From NCBI GenBank assembly GCA_026388185.1, contig JAPLKG010000008.1:124001-188000 (forward strand): DNA of 64,000 bases. Direction: 5' to 3'. How positions within the stretch are numbered: the stretch's first letter is position 1; each line of letters begins with the position of its first letter. This document shows, in pieces, positions 24,934 through 32,933 of the stretch. The notes under the pieces were generated by a model. The model was not told the origin of the DNA. It made no database searches and worked only from the letters and a program-made list of their open reading frames with translations. The stretch comes from Candidatus Eisenbacteria bacterium. GTDB lineage: Bacteria; Eisenbacteria; RBG-16-71-46; JAFGJU01. The position numbers were made by a program, and so were the translations under genes.

Positions 24934-26477
24934 ACTACGAACTCACTGAGGCGCTTGCCCAGCTTGTCAGGGAGAAAAGCCTGGACAAACAGCTGGTGGC
25001 GGAAACGCTGGAGGCAGGACTGCTGTCTGCGGCCAGGAAGAAACTAGGTCCCACGGCCGACGTCGAGGCAAAAGTCGACATGGACGCAGGCAAGATCGGG
25101 ATGTGCGTGAAGAAGAAAGTGACCATCCGAGTGCACGATCCTGCTGCGGAGATAAGTCTGGCGGACGCCCACAAGGTGAAGAAAGACATTAAGTGCGGAG
25201 AGACGTTGTCCGTCCAGTTGAGCATCGAAGAGTTCGGCCGCAATGCAATACAGGCCGTCAAGCAAGTACTGGTCCAGCGTGTGAGGGAGGCGGAGAGGGA
25301 ACGCATCTACAAGGAGTTTCAGGGAAGAATCGGCGAGCTCGTCAGGGGTACCGTTCAGCAGGTGGATCGCACGTGTATAATTGTGAAGCTTGACAGGACG
25401 GAAGGAGTTCTGCTCACCAAGGAAACGATGCCTCGCGATAGATTCAGGCACGGCGATTACGTCAGAACGTGCGTTATCGGGGTTGATAAGTCAAGCAAGG
25501 GCCCGCAGGTAATGCTCTCCAGGACGCATCCGGACTTTCTGAAGGGTCTTTTTGCCAGCGAGGTGCCGGAGGTCGCGGATAAGATAGTCGAAATAAAAAA
25601 CGTGGCCAGGGAAGCAGGGAATCGTACCAAGATTTGCGTTGTTTCGAACGACGAGAAAGTGGATGCAGTGGGTGCGTGCGTGGGCGTCAAGGGTTCCAGG
25701 GTGCAGGCCGTCGTGCGCGAGCTCAGCGGCGAGAGGATCGATATCGTTTCATGGAGCGCCGACCCCATGGTGTTTGTGACAAGGGCGTTGAGTCCCGCGA
25801 AGGTGCTCGAAGCGAGGATGTTCGAGCGCGAGAAGAAAGCGGAGGTCGTCGTCAATGACGATCAACTTTCTCTGGCGATAGGCAAGGGTGGTCAGAACGC
25901 GAGGCTTGCTGCCAAACTGACCGGTTGGAAGATAGACTTGATGAGCCTTTCTCAGAAGGAGAAGTTGCTCGCCGAGGAGAAGGCCTTGCGAGTTGATGTC
26001 GAGACCATTGACGGCATCGGTCCAAAGCTTGCCGACAAACTTATCAAGGCGGGAATAGAGACTGCCCAGGACATTGAAAAGCACGGCGTCAAAGGGCTCG
26101 TAGAAGTCGAGGGCGTCGGCCAGAAGACTGCCGACAAGCTTGCGATCCTGGCAAGCCAGGCAATCGCCGACGCAAAAGAGAAACTGATGAGTAAGCGAGC
26201 CGCGGCGGCCCGGGAGGAGAAGGCTGCGGAAAAGCCGGAACCAGCCGGCGAGGCGGCCGAAAAAACCGGGGTTGCGGCTGAGAGTGAAAACGAGCTTGTC
26301 CAGAGCGTCGAGACCGAAGTCCACGTCGACGGAGATGCTCTTCGGGTTTCGACGGAGGAGCCTGCTTCCGGCAAGGACGCCGAGGTGGAGCCGGTAGCTG
26401 AGGCCGAAGAAGATGAAGATGACGACGAAGAGGGTGAGGATGAGGAAGATAAGAAAGGCGATGGTGGCGACGACTAG
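24930..26477 (+). CDS. nusA: Transcription termination/antitermination factor NusA
   Basis: This 515-residue protein has the NusA N-terminal domain, an S1 domain (IGELVRGTVQQVDRTCIIVKLDRTEGVL), then KH1 (VGACVGVKGSRVQAVVRELSGERIDIVSW) and KH2 (LAIGKGGQNARLAAKLTGWKIDL). A helix-hairpin-helix region (TIDGIGPKLADKLIKAGIE, VEGVGQKTADKLA) follows. It ends in a highly acidic low-complexity tail of about 80 residues (EDEDDDEEGEDEEDKKGD). The tail is an addition beyond the common core and may modulate RNA-polymerase contacts, though that is inference. Confidence 0.96.
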   Translation: MNYELTEALAQLVREKSLDKQLVAETLEAGLLSAARKKLGPTADVEAKVDMDAGKIGMCVKKKVTIRVHDPAAEISLADAHKVKKDIKCGETLSVQLSIEEFGRNAIQAVKQVLVQRVREAERERIYKEFQGRIGELVRGTVQQVDRTCIIVKLDRTEGVLLTKETMPRDRFRHGDYVRTCVIGVDKSSKGPQVMLSRTHPDFLKGLFASEVPEVADKIVEIKNVAREAGNRTKICVVSNDEKVDAVGACVGVKGSRVQAVVRELSGERIDIVSWSADPMVFVTRALSPAKVLEARMFEREKKAEVVVNDDQLSLAIGKGGQNARLAAKLTGWKIDLMSLSQKEKLLAEEKALRVDVETIDGIGPKLADKLIKAGIETAQDIEKHGVKGLVEVEGVGQKTADKLAILASQAIADAKEKLMSKRAAAAREEKAAEKPEPAGEAAEKTGVAAESENELVQSVETEVHVDGDALRVSTEEPASGKDAEVEPVAEAEEDEDDDEEGEDEEDKKGDGGDD

Positions 26478-26498
26478 ACCCGACTGGAGGTGTCACTT

Positions 26499-28667
26499 TT
26501 GGGCAAACCACGTGTATATGAGGTAGCCAAAGAACTGAATATCTCGAGCGTGGCACTTCTTGAAGTGATACGGAGCTTCGGGATTGAAGTCAAGAGCCAC
26601 ATGAGCACCGTCGACGACGATGTTGTCGAGAAGGTCAGGAAGAAATTCGAGAAAGAAAAGGCCGCGGTCAAGGAAGAATATGCTCGCAAAATGGAGAAGC
26701 GGGCTGCGAGACTCGAGACCGAAGCGAAGGAACGGGCCACGAAGGTCGTAGCTAAGCCTCCCGAGAAGAAACTGCGGGCTCGTGTGCCTCGGAAGAAGAA
26801 GAGAGTCGTAGACGAGAAGGCCGTGCGGGAGAGCGTAAAGCGTACCCTGGCTGGAATGGATGTCTCGCGAGTAAGGAGGCGAAGGCATAAGGAAGACGGC
26901 GAGGCCCTCGTTGTTGAAGAACCGAAACTCATAAAGGTGAGCGAGTATCTCACGGTCGCGGAGCTTGCCACCCGGATGGGGTGCAAGCCTAGTGAGGTGG
27001 TGGCGGCGTGCCTTCAGTTGGGCCTCATGGTGAACGTCAACAAGAGACTTGACCGGGACAGCATAATCACGGTCGCGGTCGAGTTTGGATATGCGGTCGA
27101 GTTTGTTTCCGAGTACGGATCCGAACTCATCGAAGAAGCCCCACCGGAGGAAAAGGCGCTCGTCAAGAGGGCCCCGGTTGTCACTATCATGGGCCACGTG
27201 GACCACGGCAAGACGTCTCTGCTGGACTACATTCGAAAAAGTAACATTATCGGCGGAGAATTCGGCGGAATCACGCAGCACATCGGTGCGTATGAAGTCG
27301 AACTCGAGGGCGGAAGGGTCGTTTTCCTCGACACCCCCGGCCACGAGGCTTTCACCGCGATGCGCGCAAGGGGCGCTCAGGTCACCGATATCGTGGTCAT
27401 AGTCGTCGCTGCCGACGATATGGTCATGCCTCAGACAATCGAGGCAATCGACCACGCAAAGGCCGCAGGTGTTCCGATAGTCATCGCCATAAACAAGATG
27501 GATCTTCCCGGCACCAAAGCAGAGATCGTGAGGCAGAGCCTTTCGAAGGCCAACGTTCTGGTTGAAGAATGGGGTGGCAAGACCGTCTGTGTTGAGATTT
27601 CGGCAAAGACCGGCAAGGGTGTCGGCAAGCTTCTGGAAATGATCCTGCTTCAGGCAGAGGTTCTTGAATTGAAGGCCGATCCCACAAGGAGAGCCAGGGG
27701 AGTCGTGATAGAGTCACAGATCGAACAAGGAAGAGGGATCGTGGCGACCGTTCTGGTTCAGGACGGCACGCTTCGAATAGTCGATCCTTTCGTGTCTGGT
27801 TTGTACCAGGGCAAGGTGCGGGCGATGTGCAACGAGCGGGGCGAGAGAGTGAAGAAGGCGGGGCCCTCGACCCCTGTAGAGGTGCTCGGCTGGACTGGAT
27901 CTCCTCAGGCAGGTGACAGTTTCGTCGTGACCAGAGACGACCGGGAAGCCAGAGAAATCGCCATCAAGAGACAGCAGCTTCACAGAGAGCACGAATACCG
28001 GCTTCGCAAGCCCATGACGCTCACCGATCTCTACGAGCAGATCAAGCGCGGTGCACACGACCTCAGACTCGTCGTCAAGGGTGACGTCGGAGGTTCCGTC
28101 GAGGCCCTCTGCGACGCTCTATCGGGCATCTCTTCGGAAGAAGTGCGACTCGACATAATTCACAGGGGAGTTGCCAACGTGAACGAATCGGACGTGCTAC
28201 TCGCCGCGGCCTCGGACGCAGTCATAATCGGATTCGGCGTGGAGGCTGAGCCGAGGGCAATGGAGATTGCCCAGAAGGAAAGAGTGGACGTGCGACGTTA
28301 CAAGGTCATATACGAGGCCGTCGACGACATAAAGAAAGCGATGTCGGGGCTGCTCAAGCCGGAGAGAAAAGAGACCATAATCGGCACTGCCGAGGTACGA
28401 GAAGTGTTTCGACTTTCCAGGTCCGGTGTAATCGCCGGGTGCTCCGTAAGCTCCGGTGTCGTGAAGCGAAACGCCAAAGTGCGCCTCCTGCGTGAGGGCA
28501 AGGTCCTCTTTGAAGGCGCCATTCGTTCTCTCAAGCGCTTCAAGGAAGACGTGAAGGAAGTGAGTGCGGGCTTCGAGTGCGGGATAGGCCTTGAGGGATT
28601 CGACAAAATAGAGACACACGACATTCTTCAATCCTACACCGTGGAGGAAATCGCGAGGAGCATTTGA
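26499..28667 (+). CDS. infB: Translation initiation factor IF-2
   Basis: About 722 residues. Two IF2-N helical modules (KPRVYEVAKELNISS at the start and SEYLTVAELATRMGCKPSEV) flank a charged linker rich in Lys/Arg. The GTPase core has G1 GHVDHGKT, G3 DTPGHE and G4 NKMD. The C-terminal C1/C2 domains bind fMet-tRNA. The TTG at 26499 lies 7-8 nt after GGAGG and is preferred to the in-frame GTG at 26490, which abuts it. It is co-transcribed with nusA, 21 bp upstream. Confidence 0.96.
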   Translation: MGKPRVYEVAKELNISSVALLEVIRSFGIEVKSHMSTVDDDVVEKVRKKFEKEKAAVKEEYARKMEKRAARLETEAKERATKVVAKPPEKKLRARVPRKKKRVVDEKAVRESVKRTLAGMDVSRVRRRRHKEDGEALVVEEPKLIKVSEYLTVAELATRMGCKPSEVVAACLQLGLMVNVNKRLDRDSIITVAVEFGYAVEFVSEYGSELIEEAPPEEKALVKRAPVVTIMGHVDHGKTSLLDYIRKSNIIGGEFGGITQHIGAYEVELEGGRVVFLDTPGHEAFTAMRARGAQVTDIVVIVVAADDMVMPQTIEAIDHAKAAGVPIVIAINKMDLPGTKAEIVRQSLSKANVLVEEWGGKTVCVEISAKTGKGVGKLLEMILLQAEVLELKADPTRRARGVVIESQIEQGRGIVATVLVQDGTLRIVDPFVSGLYQGKVRAMCNERGERVKKAGPSTPVEVLGWTGSPQAGDSFVVTRDDREAREIAIKRQQLHREHEYRLRKPMTLTDLYEQIKRGAHDLRLVVKGDVGGSVEALCDALSGISSEEVRLDIIHRGVANVNESDVLLAAASDAVIIGFGVEAEPRAMEIAQKERVDVRRYKVIYEAVDDIKKAMSGLLKPERKETIIGTAEVREVFRLSRSGVIAGCSVSSGVVKRNAKVRLLREGKVLFEGAIRSLKRFKEDVKEVSAGFECGIGLEGFDKIETHDILQSYTVEEIARSI

Positions 28668-28805
28668 GCGGCCGTCCGAGCGCCGGCTGCACTGTCTCCT
28701 GTCGGTGTGGTTCTTTCTCTAGTTTCTGCAAACGCCGGTTTTTCTCCAATCTGTTGCCGTGAAATCTCCCACGGTTCTGCTTCTGGCACAGGAGTCAAGT
28801 CCTGC

Positions 28806-28832
28806 AAAAACCAGATACTGACTGGTTTTTTT
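28806..28832 (+). terminator. Terminator-like hairpin after infB
   Basis: AAAAACCAG and CTGGTTTTT form a 9-bp stem with a 7-nt loop, followed by two more T. It lies in the 245-bp gap between infB and the DUF503 gene, where I see no coding sequence. The stem is mostly A-T with a CCAG core, so it may be only partial and may also act on the minus strand. Confidence 0.5.
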
Positions 28833-28912
28833 GAAATCTGCAGACCACTTTCGTGTGAGCCTGAAGTGGTTTTCGCTCTCGAGGCCGGCCACCCAGAGTT
28901 TGAGGAGTCCGG

Positions 28913-29194
28913 TTGGTTGTAGGGATTGTCTTGATTGAGCTACACATTCCGGGCAGCACTTCGCTCAAGGCGAAGCGCTCGGTTTTGAATCGAATCAAGG
29001 AACGATTGAAAAGTAGATTCAACGCCTCCGTTGCCGAAGTGGACTACCAGGATCTGTGGCAAAGAGCGGCCATCGGAGTTGCGGTAGTCGGAATAGAAAA
29101 GGGGGTCGTTGAAAACACGCTGTCCCACATTGTCCGCGTGACGGAAAGCGAAACCAGAGTCGACGTTACTCAGGTCCAGATGGATTTTTACTGA
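28913..29194 (+). CDS. DUF503 (YlxP-like) protein
   Basis: This 93-residue protein belongs to DUF503, which commonly lies between infB and rbfA. The family pattern is visible as VVGIVLIELHIPGSTSLKAKRSVLNRIKERLKSRFNASVAEVD, then VVGIEKGVVENTLSHIVRVTES. It is a small dimeric alpha-beta fold, and a role in 30S ribosome biogenesis has been suggested for YlxP. The TTG start follows GAGGAG by 5-6 nt. The next gene, rbfA, begins 27 bp later. Confidence 0.85.
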   Translation: MVVGIVLIELHIPGSTSLKAKRSVLNRIKERLKSRFNASVAEVDYQDLWQRAAIGVAVVGIEKGVVENTLSHIVRVTESETRVDVTQVQMDFY

Positions 29195-29221
29195 TGCAGA
29201 ACCTGCAAGAAGGTGAGCGGT

Positions 29222-29584
29222 ATGAGCTTCCAGAGAACACAGCGGGTCGGCGACTTGCTCAGACAGGAAATCAGCGAGATAATTCGGCTCAGAATGAAGG
29301 ATCCCAGGCTTGGCTTCGTAACGATTACGTTCGTAGAAGTGAGCCAGGATCTCAGACATGCGAAAGTACACGTAACAAGTCCCGGTTCACAGGAGGAGCT
29401 CGCTCATAGCGTGGAACTCCTCGTTGGGGCCGCTGGTTTCATCCGCAATGAGCTCTTCAAGCGAGTCTCCCTCAGGTCAATACCTGAGCTTGCTTTCAGG
29501 GCCGACAGTTCCATCGAACACAGCGTGAGAATAAGCCAGATACTGAAAGAGTTGGAAGACGAGACGCGAAGGAGAGAGTCTTGA
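29222..29584 (+). CDS. rbfA: Ribosome-binding factor A
   Basis: About 120 residues with the type-II KH fold of RbfA, which matures 16S rRNA and the 30S subunit. Diagnostic segments are RTQRVGDLLRQEISEIIRLRMKDPRLGFVTIT and VSQDLRHAKVHV. The end, ELAFRADSSIEHSVRISQILKEL, is also typical. I chose the ATG at 29222, which has AAGGTGAG upstream, over the GTG at 29213. Its stop overlaps the next gene by 4 bp. Confidence 0.95.
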   Translation: MSFQRTQRVGDLLRQEISEIIRLRMKDPRLGFVTITFVEVSQDLRHAKVHVTSPGSQEELAHSVELLVGAAGFIRNELFKRVSLRSIPELAFRADSSIEHSVRISQILKELEDETRRRES

Positions 29585-30549
29585 GCCTCGTTGACGTTGT
29601 ACATCTCTTGAATGACTCGGATTCGTTTGTAGTGACGTCTCACGTGGACCTTGACGGTGACGCCCTGGGCTCCGAGCTTGGTCTTGCCCTGGTTCTCAAG
29701 CGCATGGGCAAGCACGTGCGGATAGTAAATCAGGACCGTTCTCCTCTGTCATACAGATTTCTTCCCGGCGCTCATCTCCTGGAAGACCTCTCGGGCAAGC
29801 TGGAGGACCTCGATGCAGCCCTAGTGCTTGACTGCACCTGCATGGAGAGAACCGGTGGTGTGGCGGCATCGATATTGAAAAGCCGCGTCCCCATCGTGAA
29901 CATTGACCATCACAGTGGCAATGTGCATTTCGGCAGCACGAACTTCGTACGTCCCGATGCCTGTGCCGCAGCGCTTCTGATACTTCAGATCATAGACGAA
30001 CTCGGTCAAAGCGTGGGCCCAGAGGTGGCGACCTGTCTTTACGCGGCGATACTTGCCGAGACCGGTTCGTTTCGCCTTTCCAATACCTCTGCCGAGGCTC
30101 TCTCGGTCTCAGCCAGACTTGCCGGAGAAGGTGCCAATCCGTCGGCCATCGCGGCCCAGGTTTACGATCGTAGATCACCAGCCACTTTGAGACTCATTGG
30201 CAGCGCACTCAGCTCGCTAGAAATAGCAATGGACGGAGCCGTTTCCATCATTTCTATCGAGAGGAGCAAGCTCGATGAAAGCAAGATCGCGAGTGACGAA
30301 CTCGAGGGAATCGTCAACTTCGCCATGGCCGTCGAAGGCGTCAAGGCCGCCGTCTCTCTGAGAGAACTTCCCGGTGGAATAGTGAAAGTAAGCCTCCGTT
30401 CCAGCGGAGCCGTCGACGTTGACCTCGTGGCCCGCCAGTTTGGTGGAGGAGGGCATTCAAATGCGGCCGGGGCCAAGGTGAACGGAACTCTCGCTGGCGT
30501 GAAGGGAATCGTCCTTGAGAAGATCGCAGACGTCCTTGCTGGAAGATAG
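29581..30549 (+). CDS. nrnA: DHH-family oligoribonuclease/phosphatase (NrnA-like)
   Basis: This 322-residue DHH-DHHA1 protein degrades short oligoribonucleotides and dephosphorylates 3'-phosphoadenosine 5'-phosphate in NrnA relatives. The catalytic motifs are SHVDLDGDALGSELGL, LVLDCTCMERTG and the DHH motif itself in NIDHHSGNVHFG. The C-terminal DHHA1 segment is FGGGGHSNAAGAKV. The TTG start follows AAGGAGAG and overlaps rbfA, which implies translational coupling. Placement between rbfA and truB is frequent in bacteria. Confidence 0.92.
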   Translation: MSLVDVVHLLNDSDSFVVTSHVDLDGDALGSELGLALVLKRMGKHVRIVNQDRSPLSYRFLPGAHLLEDLSGKLEDLDAALVLDCTCMERTGGVAASILKSRVPIVNIDHHSGNVHFGSTNFVRPDACAAALLILQIIDELGQSVGPEVATCLYAAILAETGSFRLSNTSAEALSVSARLAGEGANPSAIAAQVYDRRSPATLRLIGSALSSLEIAMDGAVSIISIERSKLDESKIASDELEGIVNFAMAVEGVKAAVSLRELPGGIVKVSLRSSGAVDVDLVARQFGGGGHSNAAGAKVNGTLAGVKGIVLEKIADVLAGR

Positions 30550-31468
30550 AGTACTCAACGTAGACAAGAATGCGTCGGTGACTTCTTACGGAGTCGTTGA
30601 CCAACTCAAGAGACTTCTCGGAATAAGTAAAGTTGGGCACGCTGGAACGCTCGATCCCTTTGCCACGGGCGTTCTGCTCGTGTGCACGGGAAAAGCGACA
30701 AAGATAACCCGTTTTCTAATGGAGCTCGAGAAGGAGTACGTGGGCACGATCTCATTTGGGGTGGAGACAGACACGGACGACTCAACCGGCAGAGTAATTT
30801 CCTCGAGAAGGGATTTCTCCATTTCGAAAGAAGACATCGAGAAGGAGATGTCCGCCTTCGTCGGACGTATTCTTCAGTGTCCACCCAGGGTTTCTGCCCT
30901 CAAGCGCAGCGGCGTACGTCTATATGAGATGGCCAGGCGCGGCGAGAGCTTCGAAACGGAGGCCAGGGAGGTCACGGTCCATGATTTCAGAGCGCTCGAG
31001 TTTCGTTTTCCGAAGCTGGACTTCCTGGTGAGGTGTTCGAAAGGGACCTACGTTCGGGCGCTGGCCAGGGACATGGGCAAGAGGCTCGGCTGCGGTGCAC
31101 ATCTTGAGACATTGAGGAGAGTGAGGATAGGTCCCTTCGCCGTCGAGAGTGCTATCAGCGTTCAGAGGCTGGAAGACGTCATCGAAGCGGGTGAGCTTGC
31201 GTCTTGCTCGCTCAGCGCCGTTTCCATCGACGAGGCCCTGTCCTTCATGCCGGCCTGTATTCTCAAGGAAAATGTTGAACAGAAGGTGATGCACGGCCGG
31301 AGCCCTGCGTTGAGCGAATTCGATCGAATTGACGCAGCAGTTCCCGCAAATCAGACGGTGAGGATCTTCTCGTCGCGGGGGGAGTTTCTGGCCGTAGGCA
31401 GAACCCCTTCCACCGACCGCGACAACGTCATAAAGCTAGAGAAGGTGATAGCTGAAACACGTGGCTAG
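30515..31468 (+). CDS. truB: tRNA pseudouridine-55 synthase
   Basis: About 317 residues. The catalytic Asp lies in VGHAGTLDPFATGVLLVCTGKATK. The downstream EKEYVGTISFGVETDTDDSTG, RVSALKRSGVRLYEMAR and CSKGTYVRALARDMGKRLG segments are typical of TruB, which makes pseudouridine 55 in the T-arm of tRNAs. The start is uncertain. TTG at 30515 gives a 35-bp overlap with nrnA; TTG at 30536 would give a more usual length before the LNVDKNASVTSYGVV core. A PUA-type C-terminal extension is present. Confidence 0.93.
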   Translation: MRRSQTSLLEDRVLNVDKNASVTSYGVVDQLKRLLGISKVGHAGTLDPFATGVLLVCTGKATKITRFLMELEKEYVGTISFGVETDTDDSTGRVISSRRDFSISKEDIEKEMSAFVGRILQCPPRVSALKRSGVRLYEMARRGESFETEAREVTVHDFRALEFRFPKLDFLVRCSKGTYVRALARDMGKRLGCGAHLETLRRVRIGPFAVESAISVQRLEDVIEAGELASCSLSAVSIDEALSFMPACILKENVEQKVMHGRSPALSEFDRIDAAVPANQTVRIFSSRGEFLAVGRTPSTDRDNVIKLEKVIAETRG

Positions 31469-32369
31469 AGAAACTGTCAAAGGCTCGGTTGCTACAGTAG
31501 GTGTATTCGACGGAGTGCACCTCGGACACGTCAAGATACTCGAGGTCGTTTCCTCTCGCGCACGCGAGCTTGGTCTGGCCGCGGCAGTCCTCACGTTTGA
31601 TCCTCACCCCGACGAAGTACTGGGAAAGCTCGACACGACGAGATTTCTTCTCACGACTCGGCGCGAAAAGGAGCTCCTTCTGGCGAATCTCGGCATCGAT
31701 GCAGCGATGATCGTCGAATTCACGCCGGCCTTGGCTCGCCTTGACACAATCGGTTTTGTCCAGAAATATCTTTTGAGCTCCCTCGGACTCAAGGAACTCG
31801 TGGTCGGGCACGACTTCAGGATGGGTAAGGATAGAGCGGGTGACAGGGCCCTTCTCAGTTCGCTCGGTGCCAGGTTCGGCTTTTCCGTGATTGACGTCGA
31901 AGCAGTGCTGGTCGATGGGACCCCCGTGAGTAGTACCAGGGTGAGAGAGGCGGTCGCGACCGGCGACATGGACGCGGCGGCAAAGCTCCTGGGCAGGAGC
32001 TATTCCCTCGAGGGGACGGTCGTCAAAGGCGAAGGCATCGGTAGAAGCTTGGGGTTTCCGACGGTCAATCTCTCCGTGCACGAGAAGAAACTGCTTCCCC
32101 CCGATGGTGTTTACGCTGGATACGCGGAAGTGCGTGGTCGAGTTCTCAGGGCCGCCATCAACATTGGTCTAAGGCCCACCATCGCAGGCGGGACAAGACT
32201 CGTGGAAGCACACATTATTGGATTTGAAGAAAACATCGTTGGGGAGTCAGTCACGCTCACATTTGTTGTGAGGATGCGACCCGAAAGGAAGTTCGCAAAT
32301 CGAGACGAACTGAGGCAGGCCATAAGGAGCGACGTGGATAAGATAGCCTATTTACTTGAACAACAATGA
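31461..32369 (+). CDS. ribF: Bifunctional riboflavin kinase/FAD synthetase
   Basis: This 302-residue enzyme makes FMN and FAD. The N-terminal nucleotidyltransferase domain has TVGVFDGVHLGHVKIL and VVGHDFRMGKDRAGD, and the segment TPVSSTRVREAVATGDM. The C-terminal flavokinase domain has GRSLGFPTVNLSVHEKKLLPPDGVYAG and LRPTIAGG. The GTG start overlaps the truB stop. It is the last gene of the rimP-to-ribF block, with a terminator-like structure after it. Confidence 0.95.
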   Translation: MARETVKGSVATVGVFDGVHLGHVKILEVVSSRARELGLAAAVLTFDPHPDEVLGKLDTTRFLLTTRREKELLLANLGIDAAMIVEFTPALARLDTIGFVQKYLLSSLGLKELVVGHDFRMGKDRAGDRALLSSLGARFGFSVIDVEAVLVDGTPVSSTRVREAVATGDMDAAAKLLGRSYSLEGTVVKGEGIGRSLGFPTVNLSVHEKKLLPPDGVYAGYAEVRGRVLRAAINIGLRPTIAGGTRLVEAHIIGFEENIVGESVTLTFVVRMRPERKFANRDELRQAIRSDVDKIAYLLEQQ

Positions 32370-32393
32370 GTTGTAGCGGTTTAGTCAGGTTTG

Positions 32394-32440
32394 ACTTTAG
32401 GTTTTTGAGGCCTCCAAATCGACCTCACTTAAAGTTTTTT
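32394..32440 (+). terminator. Terminator-like structure after ribF
   Basis: TGAGG pairs with CCTCA and, outside an internal loop, ACTTTA pairs with TTAAAGT, and a run of six T follows (32435-32440). The G-C core is small. Confidence 0.45.
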
Positions 32441-32456
32441 GGGGAAACATTTTTCC

Positions 32457-32486
32457 TTTACTCTATTTTGGCGACTGTGATAGAAT
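32457..32486 (+). promoter_or_regulatory. Putative promoter for rpsO-pnp
   Basis: TTTACT (32457-32462) and TAGAAT (32481-32486) are separated by 18 bp in the gap upstream of rpsO. Transcription would begin about 75 nt before the rpsO start. Confidence 0.5.
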
Positions 32487-32569
32487 GCCCACTCGGGTTT
32501 GAAAGTTACCTTAGGGTGTGGGGATGAGTAAGCTCCTTCGTTTGTGCGCAGCAAGGGAGGTGAGACGAG

Positions 32570-32839
32570 GTGCCGCTTTCCAAGGATACGAAGAAAGGGA
32601 TAATAGGGCAATTCCAGTTACACGAGCATGATTCTGGCTCGCCCGAAGTACAAATTGCTCTTCTGACCGAGAGAATAAAAACCTTGACGGAACACTTCAA
32701 GGTTCACAAGAAAGATCATCATTCGCGCAGAGGCCTTCTCAAGATGGTGGGACAAAGGCGGAGACTTTTGGATTATCTGAAGGCCACGCGGATTGAAAGA
32801 TACAGGTCCCTTGTCAGAGAACTAGGGCTTAGAAAGTAA
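32570..32839 (+). CDS. rpsO: 30S ribosomal protein S15
   Basis: The length of 89 residues is standard for S15, a primary 16S rRNA binding protein. The pattern [51 protein letters not shown] is nearly invariant. The GTG start has GGAGGTGAGACGAG upstream. rpsO followed by pnp is a conserved order. Confidence 0.97.
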   Translation: MPLSKDTKKGIIGQFQLHEHDSGSPEVQIALLTERIKTLTEHFKVHKKDHHSRRGLLKMVGQRRRLLDYLKATRIERYRSLVRELGLRK

Positions 32840-32841
32840 GA

Positions 32842-32921
32842 GGGTAGCTCTCCCAACTCGTTTCTTGGTGTCGGACTTGCGCGGAGCGCGTAGGGTTCGG
32901 CGGGAGCTATCCGTTTTTTTT
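32842..32921 (+). promoter_or_regulatory. Extended hairpin with T-run between rpsO and pnp
   Basis: GGGTAGCTCTCCC (32842-32854) can pair imperfectly with GGGAGCTATCC (32902-32912), enclosing a small GCGC hairpin, and a run of eight T follows (32914-32921). The pnp ribosome site TGGAGG overlaps the end of this run. The layout fits a partial terminator after rpsO. It could also be an RNA-stability element like the RNase III stem before E. coli pnp, through which PNPase autoregulates. Confidence 0.6.
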
Positions 32922-32933
32922 GGAGGTAGTCTG

